Assembly: GCF_043195135.1 (NCBI RefSeq)
Contig: NZ_JBAFWP010000004.1
Source of the DNA: NCEH01 sp043195135
GTDB lineage: Bacteria; Pseudomonadota; Alphaproteobacteria; Rhizobiales; Xanthobacteraceae
DNA: 64,000 nucleotides
Strand: one strand, 5' to 3'
Each line of letters begins with the position of its first letter. Positions within the stretch are counted from its first letter, which is position 1. Below are positions 50,816-59,852 of this stretch, piece by piece. Below the pieces are notes generated by a model. The model was not told where the DNA came from and did not search any database. It saw nothing but the letters and a program-made list of their open reading frames with translations. The translations under genes were made by a program, and so were the position numbers.

Positions 50816-52274
50816 GGTCGGAATATTTCTCCAGCGCGTGGAGGGATTTGTCCCTCCCGAACCCGGATTGCTTGACGCCGCCGAACGGCACCGTCATGTC
50901 GTCGGCATCGAAGCAGTTCACATAGACGATGCCCGCCTTGAAGCGCCGCGCCACCTTGTGGGCGGCCGCGAGGTCGCCGCTCCAGATGGCCGCGCCGAGG
51001 CCGTAGACGGTGCCGTTGGCGATCTTCACCGCCTCATCCAACCCATCGAAGCCGATCACCGAAAGCACCGGGCCGAAGATCTCCTTCTGCTCCAGGGATG
51101 AGCCGGGCGCGACATCGTCGAAGATGGTGGGGGCGACGAAGGCGCCTCCGGTCTCCTCGCGCACCGCCGTGCCGCCCGCGACGAGGCGGGCGCCTTCCGC
51201 GAGCCCCTGGTCGATCGCGGCCAGGATGCGGCCCTGATGCGCGCGGCTCACCACCGCGCCGGCCTTCGCCTGGGGATCCAGCGGATCGCCGGGCATCCAT
51301 TGGGCGGCGGCGGCGGCGATGCGCTCCACCAGATCGTCCTTGATGCGATTGTCCACCAGCAGGCGCGAACCGGCGGTGCACATTTCGCCCTGGTTGAAGA
51401 AGATGCCGGCCGCCGCCGCCTCGGCCACCGCGTCCAGATCCGGCGCGTCATGGGCCACCACGAAGCCGGTCTTGCCGCCGAGTTCGAGGCCGACGCGCTT
51501 CAGATTGGTATCGGCAGAATAGCGCATGAAATAGCGCCCCACCTCGGTGGAGCCGGTGAAGGCGATGGCATCCACATCCATATGCCGGCCGAGGGCGGCC
51601 CCCGCCTCCTCGCCGAGGCCGGTCACCACGTTGAACACACCGTCCGGGATGCCGGATTCCTGGGCCAGCTCGGCCAGCCGCAAAGCGGTGAGCGGGGATT
51701 CCTCCGCCGGCTTCAGGATCACCGAATTGCCCATGGCGAGCGCGGGCGCGAATTTCCACCCGGCCATGATCATGGGGAAGTTCCACGGCGTCACGCAACC
51801 GACGACGCCGAGCGGCTCGCGCAGGATCAGCGCGAGATTTTCGTCATTGGTGGGCGCCACCTCGCCATAGATCTTGTCCGCCGCCTCCCCGTAATAGGCG
51901 ATGCAATCGGCGGTGGCGCGCACGTCGATGGATTTGGCATCCGAGATCGGCTTGCCCATGTTGAGGGTCTCAAGCAGCGCCAGTTCATCGCGATGCTCGC
52001 GGACGAGATCGGCGAAGCGCAGCAGGACGCGCTTGCGCTCGGCCGGCTTCAACCCGGCCCAGCGGCGATCCTCGAAGGCGGCGCGAGCGGCGCAAACCGC
52101 GCGATCCACGTCAATGCCGTCGCAGGCGGCGACCCGGCCCAGCTCCTGCCCCGTGGCGGGGTTGATGGCCGCAAAGCGCTTGCCGCTCGCCGCCGGCACG
52201 AAACGGCCGTTGATGAAGGCGTCGGTGCGGAACGAGAGGGCAGCCGATCCGGCGGCAAGGGCACTGACGCTCAT
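50790..52274 (-). CDS. puuC: Aldehyde dehydrogenase, PuuC-type (4-guanidino/aminobutyraldehyde)
   Basis: This 494-residue NAD(P)-dependent enzyme has a catalytic Cys in NQGEMCTAGSRLLV, a general-base Glu in LELGGKTGFV, and cofactor segments CVTPWNFPMIMAGWKFAPAL and FTGSTEVGRYFM. Sequence is closest to the gamma-glutamyl-gamma-aminobutyraldehyde dehydrogenase group. The likely role is oxidation of the aldehyde produced by the neighbouring aminotransferase. The ATG has AGGAG seven bases upstream. Confidence 0.9.
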   Translation of the reverse strand: MSVSALAAGSAALSFRTDAFINGRFVPAASGKRFAAINPATGQELGRVAACDGIDVDRAVCAARAAFEDRRWAGLKPAERKRVLLRFADLVREHRDELALLETLNMGKPISDAKSIDVRATADCIAYYGEAADKIYGEVAPTNDENLALILREPLGVVGCVTPWNFPMIMAGWKFAPALAMGNSVILKPAEESPLTALRLAELAQESGIPDGVFNVVTGLGEEAGAALGRHMDVDAIAFTGSTEVGRYFMRYSADTNLKRVGLELGGKTGFVVAHDAPDLDAVAEAAAAGIFFNQGEMCTAGSRLLVDNRIKDDLVERIAAAAAQWMPGDPLDPQAKAGAVVSRAHQGRILAAIDQGLAEGARLVAGGTAVREETGGAFVAPTIFDDVAPGSSLEQKEIFGPVLSVIGFDGLDEAVKIANGTVYGLGAAIWSGDLAAAHKVARRFKAGIVYVNCFDADDMTVPFGGVKQSGFGRDKSLHALEKYSDLKTVWTRL

Positions 52275-52571
52275 GGCTTACTCCTGCAAACGGGGCCGTG
52301 TTGACGCGGAAGGCACCCTCGCCTTTGTCCCCCGGCACCGTCAAGGCGGGGCGACCAAAGGTCAGGCGGATCGAACAAGATGGATCTGCGCCGCGCCCCC
52401 GCCACGGCTCCCGCGAGCCGGCGAGGAGGCATGTGGCATCGCGGGCGAAAGTCTCTCCCCACACCACCGGCTGCCCTCTCGGTCTGGCGGGGGGGTCAGG
52501 GAGCGGGAAAACGGGGGAGACCTGACGAAAGAGACAGCGCCGTCCACACCCGGGCGACGGGGCGAGAGCCC
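52275..52571. other. Intergenic region upstream of puuC
   Basis: About 300 bp between the aldehyde dehydrogenase start and the yacG stop. It should hold the puuC promoter, but I see no recognisable boxes, repeat or small gene. Confidence 0.4.
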
Positions 52572-52796
52572 TCAGCCCTCCCGCTCGGGAGCACTGCCTT
52601 CACCGTCCTCGTCCTCGTCCTCGACCACGGGAATGGCATAGGCGCCCTTCAGCCAGCGGTTGAGGTCCACATCGGCACAGCGCTTCGAGCAGAATGGCCG
52701 GTAGCGCTCCACCGAGGGCTTGGCGCAGATCGGGCACGGCTTGGAGACGAACGGCACGCTGGCGCCCGCTACGCGTTTGGGCTCGTTGTCGTTCAC
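52572..52796 (-). CDS. yacG: DNA gyrase inhibitor YacG
   Basis: GTG 52796 overlaps the maf stop by 4 bases and gives 74 residues. The zinc-binding cysteines (KPCPICAKPS and PFCSKRCADVDLNRWLKG) are intact, followed by an acidic tail. YacG binds GyrB and blocks DNA binding in the characterised E. coli homologue. Confidence 0.93.
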   Translation of the reverse strand: MNDNEPKRVAGASVPFVSKPCPICAKPSVERYRPFCSKRCADVDLNRWLKGAYAIPVVEDEDEDGEGSAPEREG

Positions 52797-53413
52797 GCCG
52801 CCCGCTCCGCCCATCCGGCGCGCACGGGATAGCCCTCGCCCGACAGAAGCGCGACGGTTTCCGCAAGCGGCAGACCCACCACCGAGGTGTACGAGCCCAT
52901 GAGCTTCACCACGAACGAGCCGGCAATGCCCTGGATGGCATAGCCCCCCGCCTTGCCGCGCCATTCCCCGCAGGCGAGATAGGCGGCGATGTCGTCATGC
53001 GAGAGGCGGCGGAAGCGCAGGCGCGTTTCCACGAGGCGCGTGCGCGAACGCCCGCGCGCCGAGACCACGCAGAGCCCTGTGAACACCCGGTGCGCCCGCC
53101 CCGACAGCAGTCGCAGGCATTCTTCCGCCTCGCCCTGAAGCTCCGGCTTGGGCAGGATGCGCCGGCCCACCGCCACCACGGTATCCGCGGAAACCACGAT
53201 GGCCGACATGCCGGCCTCCTTGGCGCGCGCCGCCACCAGTTCGCCCTTCTGCTGGGCCAGACGCAAGGCGAGGTGGCGCGGCAGCTCGCCCTTGTCGGGC
53301 GTCTCGTCCACGTCGGCGGGCATGAGCAGGTCCGGCTCGATGCCGGCCTGGTTGAGCAGAGCGAGCCTGCGGGGCGAGCCGGAGGCCAGTACGAGCTTCA
53401 CCCTGTCGTTCAC
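52793..53413 (-). CDS. maf: Maf family nucleoside-triphosphate pyrophosphatase
   Basis: GTG 53413 with GAGGTG upstream gives 206 residues. It begins VNDRVKLVLASGSPRRLALL, has VVSADTVVAVGRRILPKP and ends in the GGYAIQGIAGSFVVKLMGSY segment, all typical of Maf. It hydrolyses non-canonical or specific nucleotides (dTTP/UTP in known members). The maf-yacG order is common in Rhizobiales, usually after infA. Confidence 0.94.
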   Translation of the reverse strand: MNDRVKLVLASGSPRRLALLNQAGIEPDLLMPADVDETPDKGELPRHLALRLAQQKGELVAARAKEAGMSAIVVSADTVVAVGRRILPKPELQGEAEECLRLLSGRAHRVFTGLCVVSARGRSRTRLVETRLRFRRLSHDDIAAYLACGEWRGKAGGYAIQGIAGSFVVKLMGSYTSVVGLPLAETVALLSGEGYPVRAGWAERAA

Positions 53414-53638
53414 GTCTGCGTCACCTCGAACCGGCCGAAAGAGAAACCGCGCAGCACGGGGCAGGCGGCGCGCGGACGCTAGCGCAAAGGGTTGCGCGTG
53501 TGAACGCCCGTTTGCGCGCATCAGGCCGGCACCGGTTCGACGGCCGCGCGTGGGGCTGCCATCATCCCGGTGCCGCCGAGCGTTCATAAAGCACTGCTAG
53601 AAGGCGCGCCGGGGGGATTTGGAACGAGGACACGCGCA

Positions 53639-54652
53639 ATGCGCCTGAGTTTCGCAGCCACCGGCCTCCTGCTCGCCCTTTCCGCGCTGCCGGCCGCCGC
53701 CCAGAGCGGCGTCGCCTATGGCCCCGAGCTGGAGGGCTTCGATTATCCCTACCCCGTGGGGCGATTCGACTTCACCTCCCAGCGCCAGCCCCTGCACATG
53801 GCCTATATGGACGTGAAGCCGCAGGCGGCGCAGGCGAACGGGCGCACCATCGTGCTGCTGCACGGCAAGAATTTCTGCGGCGCCACCTGGGACGGGGTGA
53901 TCGGCCCGCTGGCCAAGGCCGGCTATCGCGTGGTGGTGCCGGACCAGATCGGCTTCTGCAAATCCTCCAAGCCGCAGGATTACCAATTCTCCCTGCACCA
54001 GCTCGCCGCCAACACCCACGCCCTGCTGGCGCAGCTCGACGTGGAAAAGCCCATCATCATGGGTCATTCCATGGGCGGCATGCTGGCGATCCGCTATGCC
54101 CTCACCTTTCCGCAGGACCTGTCCGGGCTGGTCCTCGTCAATCCCATCGGGCTTGAGGACTGGCGCGAGAAGGGCGTGCCCTCGCTCACGGTGGACCAGT
54201 GGTTCGCGGGCGAGCAGCGCAACAATTTCGAGGGCATGAAGAAATACCAGCAGAACACCTATTATGCCGGCACCTGGAAGCCCGAGTACGACAAATGGGT
54301 GGACATGCTGGCCGGCATGTATCTCGGCGCCGGCAAGGACAAGGTGGCCTATGACCAGGCGCTCACCTCGGACATGGTGCTGAGCCAGCCGGTGGTGCAC
54401 GAATTGCACAACATCACGGCGCCGACCCTCCTGCTGATCGGCATGAAGGACAACACCGCCATCGGCAAGGCCGCGGCGCCGGCGGACGTGCAGAAGACGC
54501 TCGGCAATTATCCCGAACTCGGCAAGGCGGCGGCAAAGGCCATTCCCGGCGCGACGCTGGTGGAATTCGCCGATTATGGGCACGCGCCGCAGATCCAGGA
54601 CCCGGCGGGTTTCAACGCGGCGCTGCTGAAGGGCCTGGACCTGATGCACTGA
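53639..54652 (+). CDS. Exported alpha/beta-hydrolase
   Basis: ATG 53639 gives 337 residues with a signal peptide (ATGLLLALSALPAAAQ). The hydrolase fold shows the oxyanion motif (TIVLLHGKNFCGATWDGVIG), nucleophile Ser in IIMGHSMGGMLAIRYAL and a catalytic His in DYGHAPQIQDP. The substrate is unknown. It faces the opposite way to its neighbours on both sides and is probably a single-gene unit. Confidence 0.9.
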   Translation: MRLSFAATGLLLALSALPAAAQSGVAYGPELEGFDYPYPVGRFDFTSQRQPLHMAYMDVKPQAAQANGRTIVLLHGKNFCGATWDGVIGPLAKAGYRVVVPDQIGFCKSSKPQDYQFSLHQLAANTHALLAQLDVEKPIIMGHSMGGMLAIRYALTFPQDLSGLVLVNPIGLEDWREKGVPSLTVDQWFAGEQRNNFEGMKKYQQNTYYAGTWKPEYDKWVDMLAGMYLGAGKDKVAYDQALTSDMVLSQPVVHELHNITAPTLLLIGMKDNTAIGKAAAPADVQKTLGNYPELGKAAAKAIPGATLVEFADYGHAPQIQDPAGFNAALLKGLDLMH

Positions 54653-54721
54653 GGGTTCGGGGCGAGCCGCCGACGGGGAGATCTTCGCGGCGGCCGCCCC
54701 ACGCTCCGGCCCGCCGGCCCC

Positions 54722-54751
54722 GTGCGGGCGGCGCCCCGCCCCCGCCCGCAC
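54722..54751. other. GC-rich inverted repeat between two convergent genes
   Basis: A 10-bp stem (GTGCGGGCGG at 54722-54731 with CCGCCCGCAC at 54742-54751) lies between the convergent hydrolase and phosphatase genes. There is no T run, so termination is only possible, not shown. Confidence 0.4.
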
Positions 54752-54845
54752 ACGAGAGGCGAGCGCAGCCGTGCTCGACATGCGCCCGTGTCCCTCTGTC
54801 CGTTTCGCCTGTGGGGCAGATCGAGCCCTCAGGGAGGAGGTCTCC

Positions 54846-55310
54846 TCATCCCTGGCGGAAGCGGGCGCGCACGTGCCGCTCCAGTTCGTCGCGCACGGTG
54901 CGATAGGCAGCGAGGCGCTGCTCGCGATTGCCGGTCTCGAGCGTGGGATCGGCCGTGGGCCAATATTCCACGCCCAGCGCATTGGTGCGGGTGATTTCCA
55001 GCGCGCGGTGGTGGGCGTCCGGCGACAGCGAGATGGCGAGGTCGAACCCCAGCCCCTCCAGTTCCTCCAGTTCTTCCACGCTCTTGGGGCGATGGCGGTG
55101 CACGTCGAGGCCCACCTCCTCCATCACCGCAGTGACGAACGGATCCGCCTCGCCCGCGATCACGCCGGCCGAGCCCACATAGAGCGACTTGCCGAACAGA
55201 TGCTTCGCCCAGGCGGAGGCCATGACGGAGCGCACCACATTCTGCCCGCAGATAAAGAGAACCGATTGCGGCCGCGCTGAGCGCGAAGACGCCGCGGGAG
55301 GCTCGTCCAA
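54846..55310 (-). CDS. Low-molecular-weight protein tyrosine phosphatase-like protein
   Basis: This 154-residue protein starts at TTG 55310, one base after the UPF0262 stop. The C-x5-R phosphate loop is present as ICGQNVVRSVMASAWA, and a late acidic segment (WPTADPTLE, general-acid Asp) fits the family. In Rhizobiales this position is held by an arsC/LMW-PTP-like gene after UPF0262. The substrate is unknown. Confidence 0.82.
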   Translation of the reverse strand: MDEPPAASSRSARPQSVLFICGQNVVRSVMASAWAKHLFGKSLYVGSAGVIAGEADPFVTAVMEEVGLDVHRHRPKSVEELEELEGLGFDLAISLSPDAHHRALEITRTNALGVEYWPTADPTLETGNREQRLAAYRTVRDELERHVRARFRQG

Positions 55311-55311
55311 C

Positions 55312-55797
55312 TTATCCTCTCCAATGGAGCGCGCAGATCAGGGTGAACAGGCGGCGCGCGGTGTCGAAATCGACCTCGATCTTGTCCTTCAACCGCTCCA
55401 GCAGGAGTTCCGACCCCTCGTTGTGGAGCCCGCGACGGCCCATGTCGATGGCTTCGATCTGGGTCGGCGAAGCGGTGCGGATGGCGTCGTAATAGCTCTC
55501 GCACACCAGGAAATAGTCCTTCACCACCTTCCGGAACGGGGTGAGCGAAAGATGATGCTGGACCACCGGATCGCCGCTCTCGCGCTTGATGTCCAGCACC
55601 AGACGGTTGTCCATCAGGCCGATGTGCAGCGCATAGGGACCCTCGCCCGGGTCGGCGGCGAGCGCGAACCGGTTGTCTTCCAGCAGATCATAGATGGCGG
55701 TGGCGCGCTCGTGCTCCACATCCGGCCCGCCACGCCCGATGGAGGCGTCGTCCAGGGTGACGTTACTCAGGCGGTCGGTGCGGGAGCTTTGCGTCAT
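55312..55797 (-). CDS. UPF0262 family protein
   Basis: This 161-residue protein has recognisable family sequence: EHERATAIYDLLEDNRFALA, LSLTPFRKVVKDYFLVCESY and IDMGRRGLHNEGSELL. The function of UPF0262 is unknown, and it is confined largely to alphaproteobacteria. It lies 4 bp after hisD in the same direction. Confidence 0.93.
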   Translation of the reverse strand: MTQSSRTDRLSNVTLDDASIGRGGPDVEHERATAIYDLLEDNRFALAADPGEGPYALHIGLMDNRLVLDIKRESGDPVVQHHLSLTPFRKVVKDYFLVCESYYDAIRTASPTQIEAIDMGRRGLHNEGSELLLERLKDKIEVDFDTARRLFTLICALHWRG

Positions 55798-55801
55798 GGC
55801 A

Positions 55802-57109
55802 TCAGGCGTCCGGGCTGCCGGCGTTGGAACGGATGAGGACCGAGCGCCCGTGGGCCTGGAGGCGCTCCACCTCGGCGAGACGCACCGCCGCGCCGCCGAT
55901 CACCCGCAGGGCTTCCGGGGTGCATTTCAGCAGCGAGGTGCGCTTCATGAAATCCAGCACGCCGAGCCCGGAGGAAAAGCGAGCCGAGCGCGCGGTCGGC
56001 AGCACATGGTTCGTGCCGCCCACATAATCGCCGATCGCCTCGGGCGTATAAGCGCCGATGAAGATCGCGCCGGCATGGCGGATGCGCGCGGCGAGCGCCT
56101 CGGCATCGGCGGCGTGGATCTCCAGATGCTCGGGCGCGACCCGGTCCACCAGCGGGACCGCGGCGGCGAGGTCGTCCACCAGGATGATGGCGCCATGGTC
56201 GCGCCACGAGGCGCGGGCGATCTCGGCGCGCGGCAAGGTGGCGAGCATGCTTTCCACCGCACGCTCCACCTGCTCGGCGAGCGCGGGGCTGTCGGTCACG
56301 AGGATCGACTGGGCGGCGGTGTCGTGCTCGGCCTGCGCCAGCAGATCGGCGGCGATCCAGTCCGGATTGGCCTCCCCGTCCGCGAGGATCAGCACCTCGG
56401 ACGGGCCGGCCACCATGTCGATGCCCACCTTGCCGAACACCTGCCGCTTGGCGGCCGCCACATAGGCATTGCCGGGACCGACGATCTTGTCCACCGCCGC
56501 GATGGTCTGCGTACCATAGGCGAGCGCGGCCACGGCCTGGGCACCGCCCACGCGGTACACCTCGTCGACACCGGCGAGACGGGCCGCGGCCAGCACCAGG
56601 GGCGCGATCTCCCCGTCCGGCGCCGGCACCACCATCACCACGCGCGGCACGCCCGCGACCTTGGCCGGCACGGCGTTCATCAGCACCGAGGAGGGATAGG
56701 CGGCCGTGCCGCCGGGCACGTAAAGCCCCACCGCGTCCACGCTGGTCCAGCGCTGGCCGAGCTCCACGCCGACCGAATCGGTATAGCGCTCGTCCTGCGG
56801 CTTCTGCCGCGCATGATGGGAAAAGATCCGGGCCTTGGCGAATTCCAGCGCTTCGCGCGTCTCGGGGGGAATCGCGGCCAGCGCGGCGTCGATCTCCGCG
56901 TCGGTGACGCGGATGCCCCGTTCGGCAAGATCCACCCGATCCAGCCGGGCGGAGATTTCAATCAGGGCGTCATCGCCCCGCGCGCGGATGTCGGCGATGA
57001 TCTGCGCCACGACGGCGGCGACGTCCGCGTCGGTTTCCCGCTTGCTGGCGAGAAATGCGGCGAAGGCGGCGGGAAAATCGCTCTGCTGAGTATGAAGACG
57101 GATCGGCAT
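55802..57109 (-). CDS. hisD: Histidinol dehydrogenase HisD
   Basis: This 435-residue protein is full length, with GLYVPGGTAAYPSSVLMNAV, YRVGGAQAVAALAYGTQTIA, VDKIVGPGNAYVAAAKRQVF and the zinc/active-site His residues near LLAQAEHDTAAQSILVTDS. It oxidises histidinol to histidine in two NAD-dependent steps. Its position upstream of UPF0262 is conserved in Rhizobiales. Confidence 0.97.
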   Translation of the reverse strand: MPIRLHTQQSDFPAAFAAFLASKRETDADVAAVVAQIIADIRARGDDALIEISARLDRVDLAERGIRVTDAEIDAALAAIPPETREALEFAKARIFSHHARQKPQDERYTDSVGVELGQRWTSVDAVGLYVPGGTAAYPSSVLMNAVPAKVAGVPRVVMVVPAPDGEIAPLVLAAARLAGVDEVYRVGGAQAVAALAYGTQTIAAVDKIVGPGNAYVAAAKRQVFGKVGIDMVAGPSEVLILADGEANPDWIAADLLAQAEHDTAAQSILVTDSPALAEQVERAVESMLATLPRAEIARASWRDHGAIILVDDLAAAVPLVDRVAPEHLEIHAADAEALAARIRHAGAIFIGAYTPEAIGDYVGGTNHVLPTARSARFSSGLGVLDFMKRTSLLKCTPEALRVIGGAAVRLAEVERLQAHGRSVLIRSNAGSPDA

Positions 57110-57118
57110 GCCGTCTCC

Positions 57119-57155
57119 CTAGAGCATGTGCCGGAAAAGTTGAATGCCTTTTCCG
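57119..57155. repeat. Palindromic intergenic repeat of the rhizobial AGAGCAT type
   Basis: AGAGCATGTGCCGGAAAAG followed by TTGAATGC and CTTTTCCG gives an 8-bp stem (CGGAAAAG 57132-57139; CTTTTCCG 57148-57155). The start and stem resemble the short palindromic elements (AGAGCATGATCC-GAAAAG type) dispersed in rhizobial genomes. It lies between DUF2948 and hisD. Confidence 0.55.
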
Positions 57156-57213
57156 CTCCGCTCCCGCTCGTGGCGGGTGCGAGGCATGGCGCGACGCATC
57201 GCCCCTGCCCGGC

Positions 57214-57663
57214 TCAGCCGGCTTTCAGGTCCGGCAGCGGATCGTGCTTGGGCGCACACGTGCACCCCCAGGCCGGGCCGAGATCGCTCAGCCGCGCCTC
57301 GATGCATTCCACGGCGAGGCGGATTTCCGCGCCGCCGGAGAAGGTCAGCAGCACGTAGCCCGACGGCTCGTCCGTCGGCTCGAACGTCACCGCGAGCAGG
57401 TTCAGAACCGTGCCGCTGTTGCGCGGGTCGAAGCCGCGCGCCTGCACGGCGCTGACGCGCTCGAAATGCAGCCCGGCGCGCCGGCGCACGAGTTCGTCCG
57501 CGGTTTCCATCTGGTCCCAGTCGAACCGGTTGAGCAGCAGAGCGAACCGGCGGCAACTCGGCAGGAAGCCGATATCCTCGACCTTGATCACCGCATCCTG
57601 AAGATGAGCCGAGATGATGGCGAGGTCTTCGCCATCCATGGCGAGGAGCTTGAGACTTTCCAT
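57214..57663 (-). CDS. DUF2948 family protein
   Basis: This 149-residue protein has family sequence: LLAMDGEDLAIISAHLQDAV, KVEDIGFLPSCRRFALLLNR and the C-terminal segment IRLAVECIEARLSDLGPAW. The function is unknown; the family is alphaproteobacterial and regularly sits between murA and hisD, as here. A cytoplasmic location is likely. Confidence 0.92.
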   Translation of the reverse strand: MESLKLLAMDGEDLAIISAHLQDAVIKVEDIGFLPSCRRFALLLNRFDWDQMETADELVRRRAGLHFERVSAVQARGFDPRNSGTVLNLLAVTFEPTDEPSGYVLLTFSGGAEIRLAVECIEARLSDLGPAWGCTCAPKHDPLPDLKAG

Positions 57664-57792
57664 CGGCGTGCGGCCTTCTTATCGCTTCTTGTGATGAATG
57701 GCAGATGGCGACGCCCCCGCCATCCATCAAGGGACGGCGTCGCATTTGCTTGCCACCCCATCGCGGTACGCAATGCTGCGGGCGCGAAATCC

Positions 57793-59082
57793 TCAGCCGC
57801 TGATGCGCTCGATCTGGGCGCCACAGCGCGAAAGCTTCTCTTCCAGCCGCTCGAAGCCGCGATCGAGATGGTAGACCCGCTGCACCATGGTCTCGCCCTC
57901 GGCCGCGAGGCCGGCGATCACCAGCGAGACCGAGGCCCGCAGATCGGTGGCCATCACCGGCGCGCCGGTGAGACGCTCCGTGCCCTCGACGGTCGCGGTG
58001 TCGCCGTCGAGATGGATCTTCGCGCCGAGCCGCGCCAGTTCCTGCACATGCATGAAGCGGTTTTCGAAAATGGTTTCGGTGATGCGCGAGCGGCCCTTGG
58101 CGCGGGTCATCAGCGCCATGAACTGGGCCTGAAGATCGGTGGGAAAGCCGGGGAACGGGGCGGTCGTCACATCAACGGCCGTGATACCCGCTCCGTTGCG
58201 GCGCACGCGGATACCTTCATCGGTGGCGTCGATCTCCGCGCCGGCCGCCCGCAGCGTGTCGAGCGCGCTTTCCAGCAGGTCCGGCCGCGCGCCGGAGAGC
58301 ATCACGTCGCCCCCGACCATGGCGGTGGCCATGGCATAGGTGCCGGTCTCGATGCGATCCGGCAGCACCGCGTGGCGCGCCCCGCGCAGGCGCGGCACAC
58401 CCTGGATCTCGATCCGCGGCGTGCCGGCGCCGGCAATGCGGGCGCCCATCTTCACCAGGCAGTCCGCCAGATCGACCACTTCCGGCTCGCAGGCGGCATT
58501 CTCAATCACCGTGTCGCCGTGGGCGACGGCGGCCGCCATAATGGCGGTATGGGTCGCCCCCACCGAGACCTTGGGAAACACGATGTGCGCGCCTTGCAGC
58601 CCCTTGGGGGCGCGGGCAAGCACATAGCCAGCGTCGATTTCGATGTCCGCGCCCAGCGCCCGCAGGGCGTCGAGGTGGAAATCCACCGGACGGGTGCCGA
58701 TGGCGCAGCCGCCGGGCAGCGAAACCTTCGCCTCGCCCATGCGCGCCAGCAACGGGCCGACCACCCAGAAGCTCGCCCGCATGCGCGAGACGAGGTCATA
58801 GGGCGCCGTGGTATCGACAATCACCCGCGCGTCGATCTCCAGCGTCTGGCCGGCATGGGGATCGTCCCCGTTGCGCTTGCCGTTGGTGGTGATATCGACG
58901 CCGTGATTGCCGAGAATGCGCTGGAGCAGGGCCACGTCGGCGAGCCGCGGCACATTCTCGAGGATCAGCTTCTCTTCGGACAGCAGGCTCGCGATCATCA
59001 GCGGCAAGGCGGCATTCTTGGCGCCCGAGATGGGAATCGTGCCTTCAAGGGAAGACCCGCCGACAATGCGAATTTTATCCAT
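57793..59082 (-). CDS. murA: UDP-N-acetylglucosamine 1-carboxyvinyltransferase MurA
   Basis: This 429-residue protein has the N-terminal SLEGTIPISGAKNAALPLMI with the conserved Lys-Asn. The catalytic Cys loop is intact (VSLPGGCAIGTRPVDFH). It catalyses the first committed step of peptidoglycan synthesis with phosphoenolpyruvate. The Cys version is fosfomycin-sensitive in other bacteria. Confidence 0.98.
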   Translation of the reverse strand: MDKIRIVGGSSLEGTIPISGAKNAALPLMIASLLSEEKLILENVPRLADVALLQRILGNHGVDITTNGKRNGDDPHAGQTLEIDARVIVDTTAPYDLVSRMRASFWVVGPLLARMGEAKVSLPGGCAIGTRPVDFHLDALRALGADIEIDAGYVLARAPKGLQGAHIVFPKVSVGATHTAIMAAAVAHGDTVIENAACEPEVVDLADCLVKMGARIAGAGTPRIEIQGVPRLRGARHAVLPDRIETGTYAMATAMVGGDVMLSGARPDLLESALDTLRAAGAEIDATDEGIRVRRNGAGITAVDVTTAPFPGFPTDLQAQFMALMTRAKGRSRITETIFENRFMHVQELARLGAKIHLDGDTATVEGTERLTGAPVMATDLRASVSLVIAGLAAEGETMVQRVYHLDRGFERLEEKLSRCGAQIERISG

Positions 59083-59233
59083 GCGCTGAACGCTCCTGGT
59101 GCCCGGTGGCCGCCCTGCCCCTCGTCACGGCCGTCGAGTAAACGCGTTATCTAGCAAGGCTCGCCCTCGGGCACAATGATGGCCGGCTCCAATCCACCGG
59201 CGACCGGATCCGCCGGCGTTGCGAAACGGCAAT

Positions 59234-59452
59234 TCAGGCCGTCCCGTCGGTGTCCCGGGCGGGCGTGTCGCCATCGAGGGTGGGGGCGTCCGGCCCGGTG
59301 TCGCTTGCCGATCCCGCATGGCCGTCGGCCGGGTGGGCCGCCTCCTCCTTGCGCGCGCGGCCCTGCGCCTTGCGGCGCGCAAGATTGGCCCGCAAGGCCT
59401 GGGCAAGGCGGGCGGACTTATCCTGGGCGGGCGTCTTGGGATCGGAGGCCAT
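59234..59452 (-). CDS. Small conserved charged protein upstream of murA
   Basis: ATG 59452 gives 72 residues. The first half (SARLAQALRANLARRKAQGR) is a basic amphipathic helix; the rest is acidic and Gly/Asp/Thr-rich. Small proteins with a similar N-terminal motif occur beside murA in Rhizobiales, but no function is known to me. Confidence is limited by its size and low complexity. Confidence 0.6.
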   Translation of the reverse strand: MASDPKTPAQDKSARLAQALRANLARRKAQGRARKEEAAHPADGHAGSASDTGPDAPTLDGDTPARDTDGTA

Positions 59453-59473
59453 GGCCAAGGGTTAGCCGCGCCG

Positions 59474-59538
59474 GGATCGTGAGGCAAGGATCGTGAGGCA
59501 AGGATCGTGAGGCTAGGATCGTGAGGCTAGCATCGTGC
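59474..59538. repeat. 14-bp minisatellite, about 4.5 copies
   Basis: Units of GGATCGTGAGGCAA or GGATCGTGAGGCTA begin at 59474, 59488, 59502 and 59516, with a partial fifth unit at 59530. The array lies in the 59459-59776 gap between the small gene and tRNA-Thr, where I find no gene. Confidence 0.85.
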
Positions 59539-59776
59539 ATCGCGGAGAATGCGTCACGTATCAGGGGCAAGAGCCGTCCCGGGCTGTTTTTGCCGGGGAT
59601 GGCGCGGGCCCCGTCGCACGGCACCCTTGAATCTCGCGACGGCTCCACGTATGAGGAGCGCCTGTTTCGGCCTTCGGGCCGCGCCGTTGCGTGCTCGCAC
59701 GCAGGACGACGCGGATTTCGGCAGCGCGGATTTTCCCGCCCGCAAGCCCGGAACAGGAAGCCTTGAACGCTTCAGG

Positions 59777-59852
59777 GCCGCAATAGCTCAGCTGGTAGAG
59801 CACCTCATTCGTAATGAGGGGGTCGGGGGTTCGAATCCCTCTTGCGGCACCA
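59777..59852 (+). tRNA. tRNA-Thr (anticodon CGU)
   Basis: A complete cloverleaf is visible: acceptor GCCGCAA (59777-59783) with TTGCGGC (59842-59848), discriminator A and encoded CCA (59850-59852), D-arm AGCTCAGCTGGTAGAGC, anticodon stem CCTCA/TGAGG around loop TTCGTAA, and T-arm GGGGGTTCGAATCCCTC. The anticodon CGT reads ACG (Thr). tRNA 3' ends are common integration sites. Confidence 0.97.

Noticed and set aside
59474..59538. CRISPR array
   Set aside because: Units are directly adjacent 14-mers with no spacers, and no cas genes are nearby.
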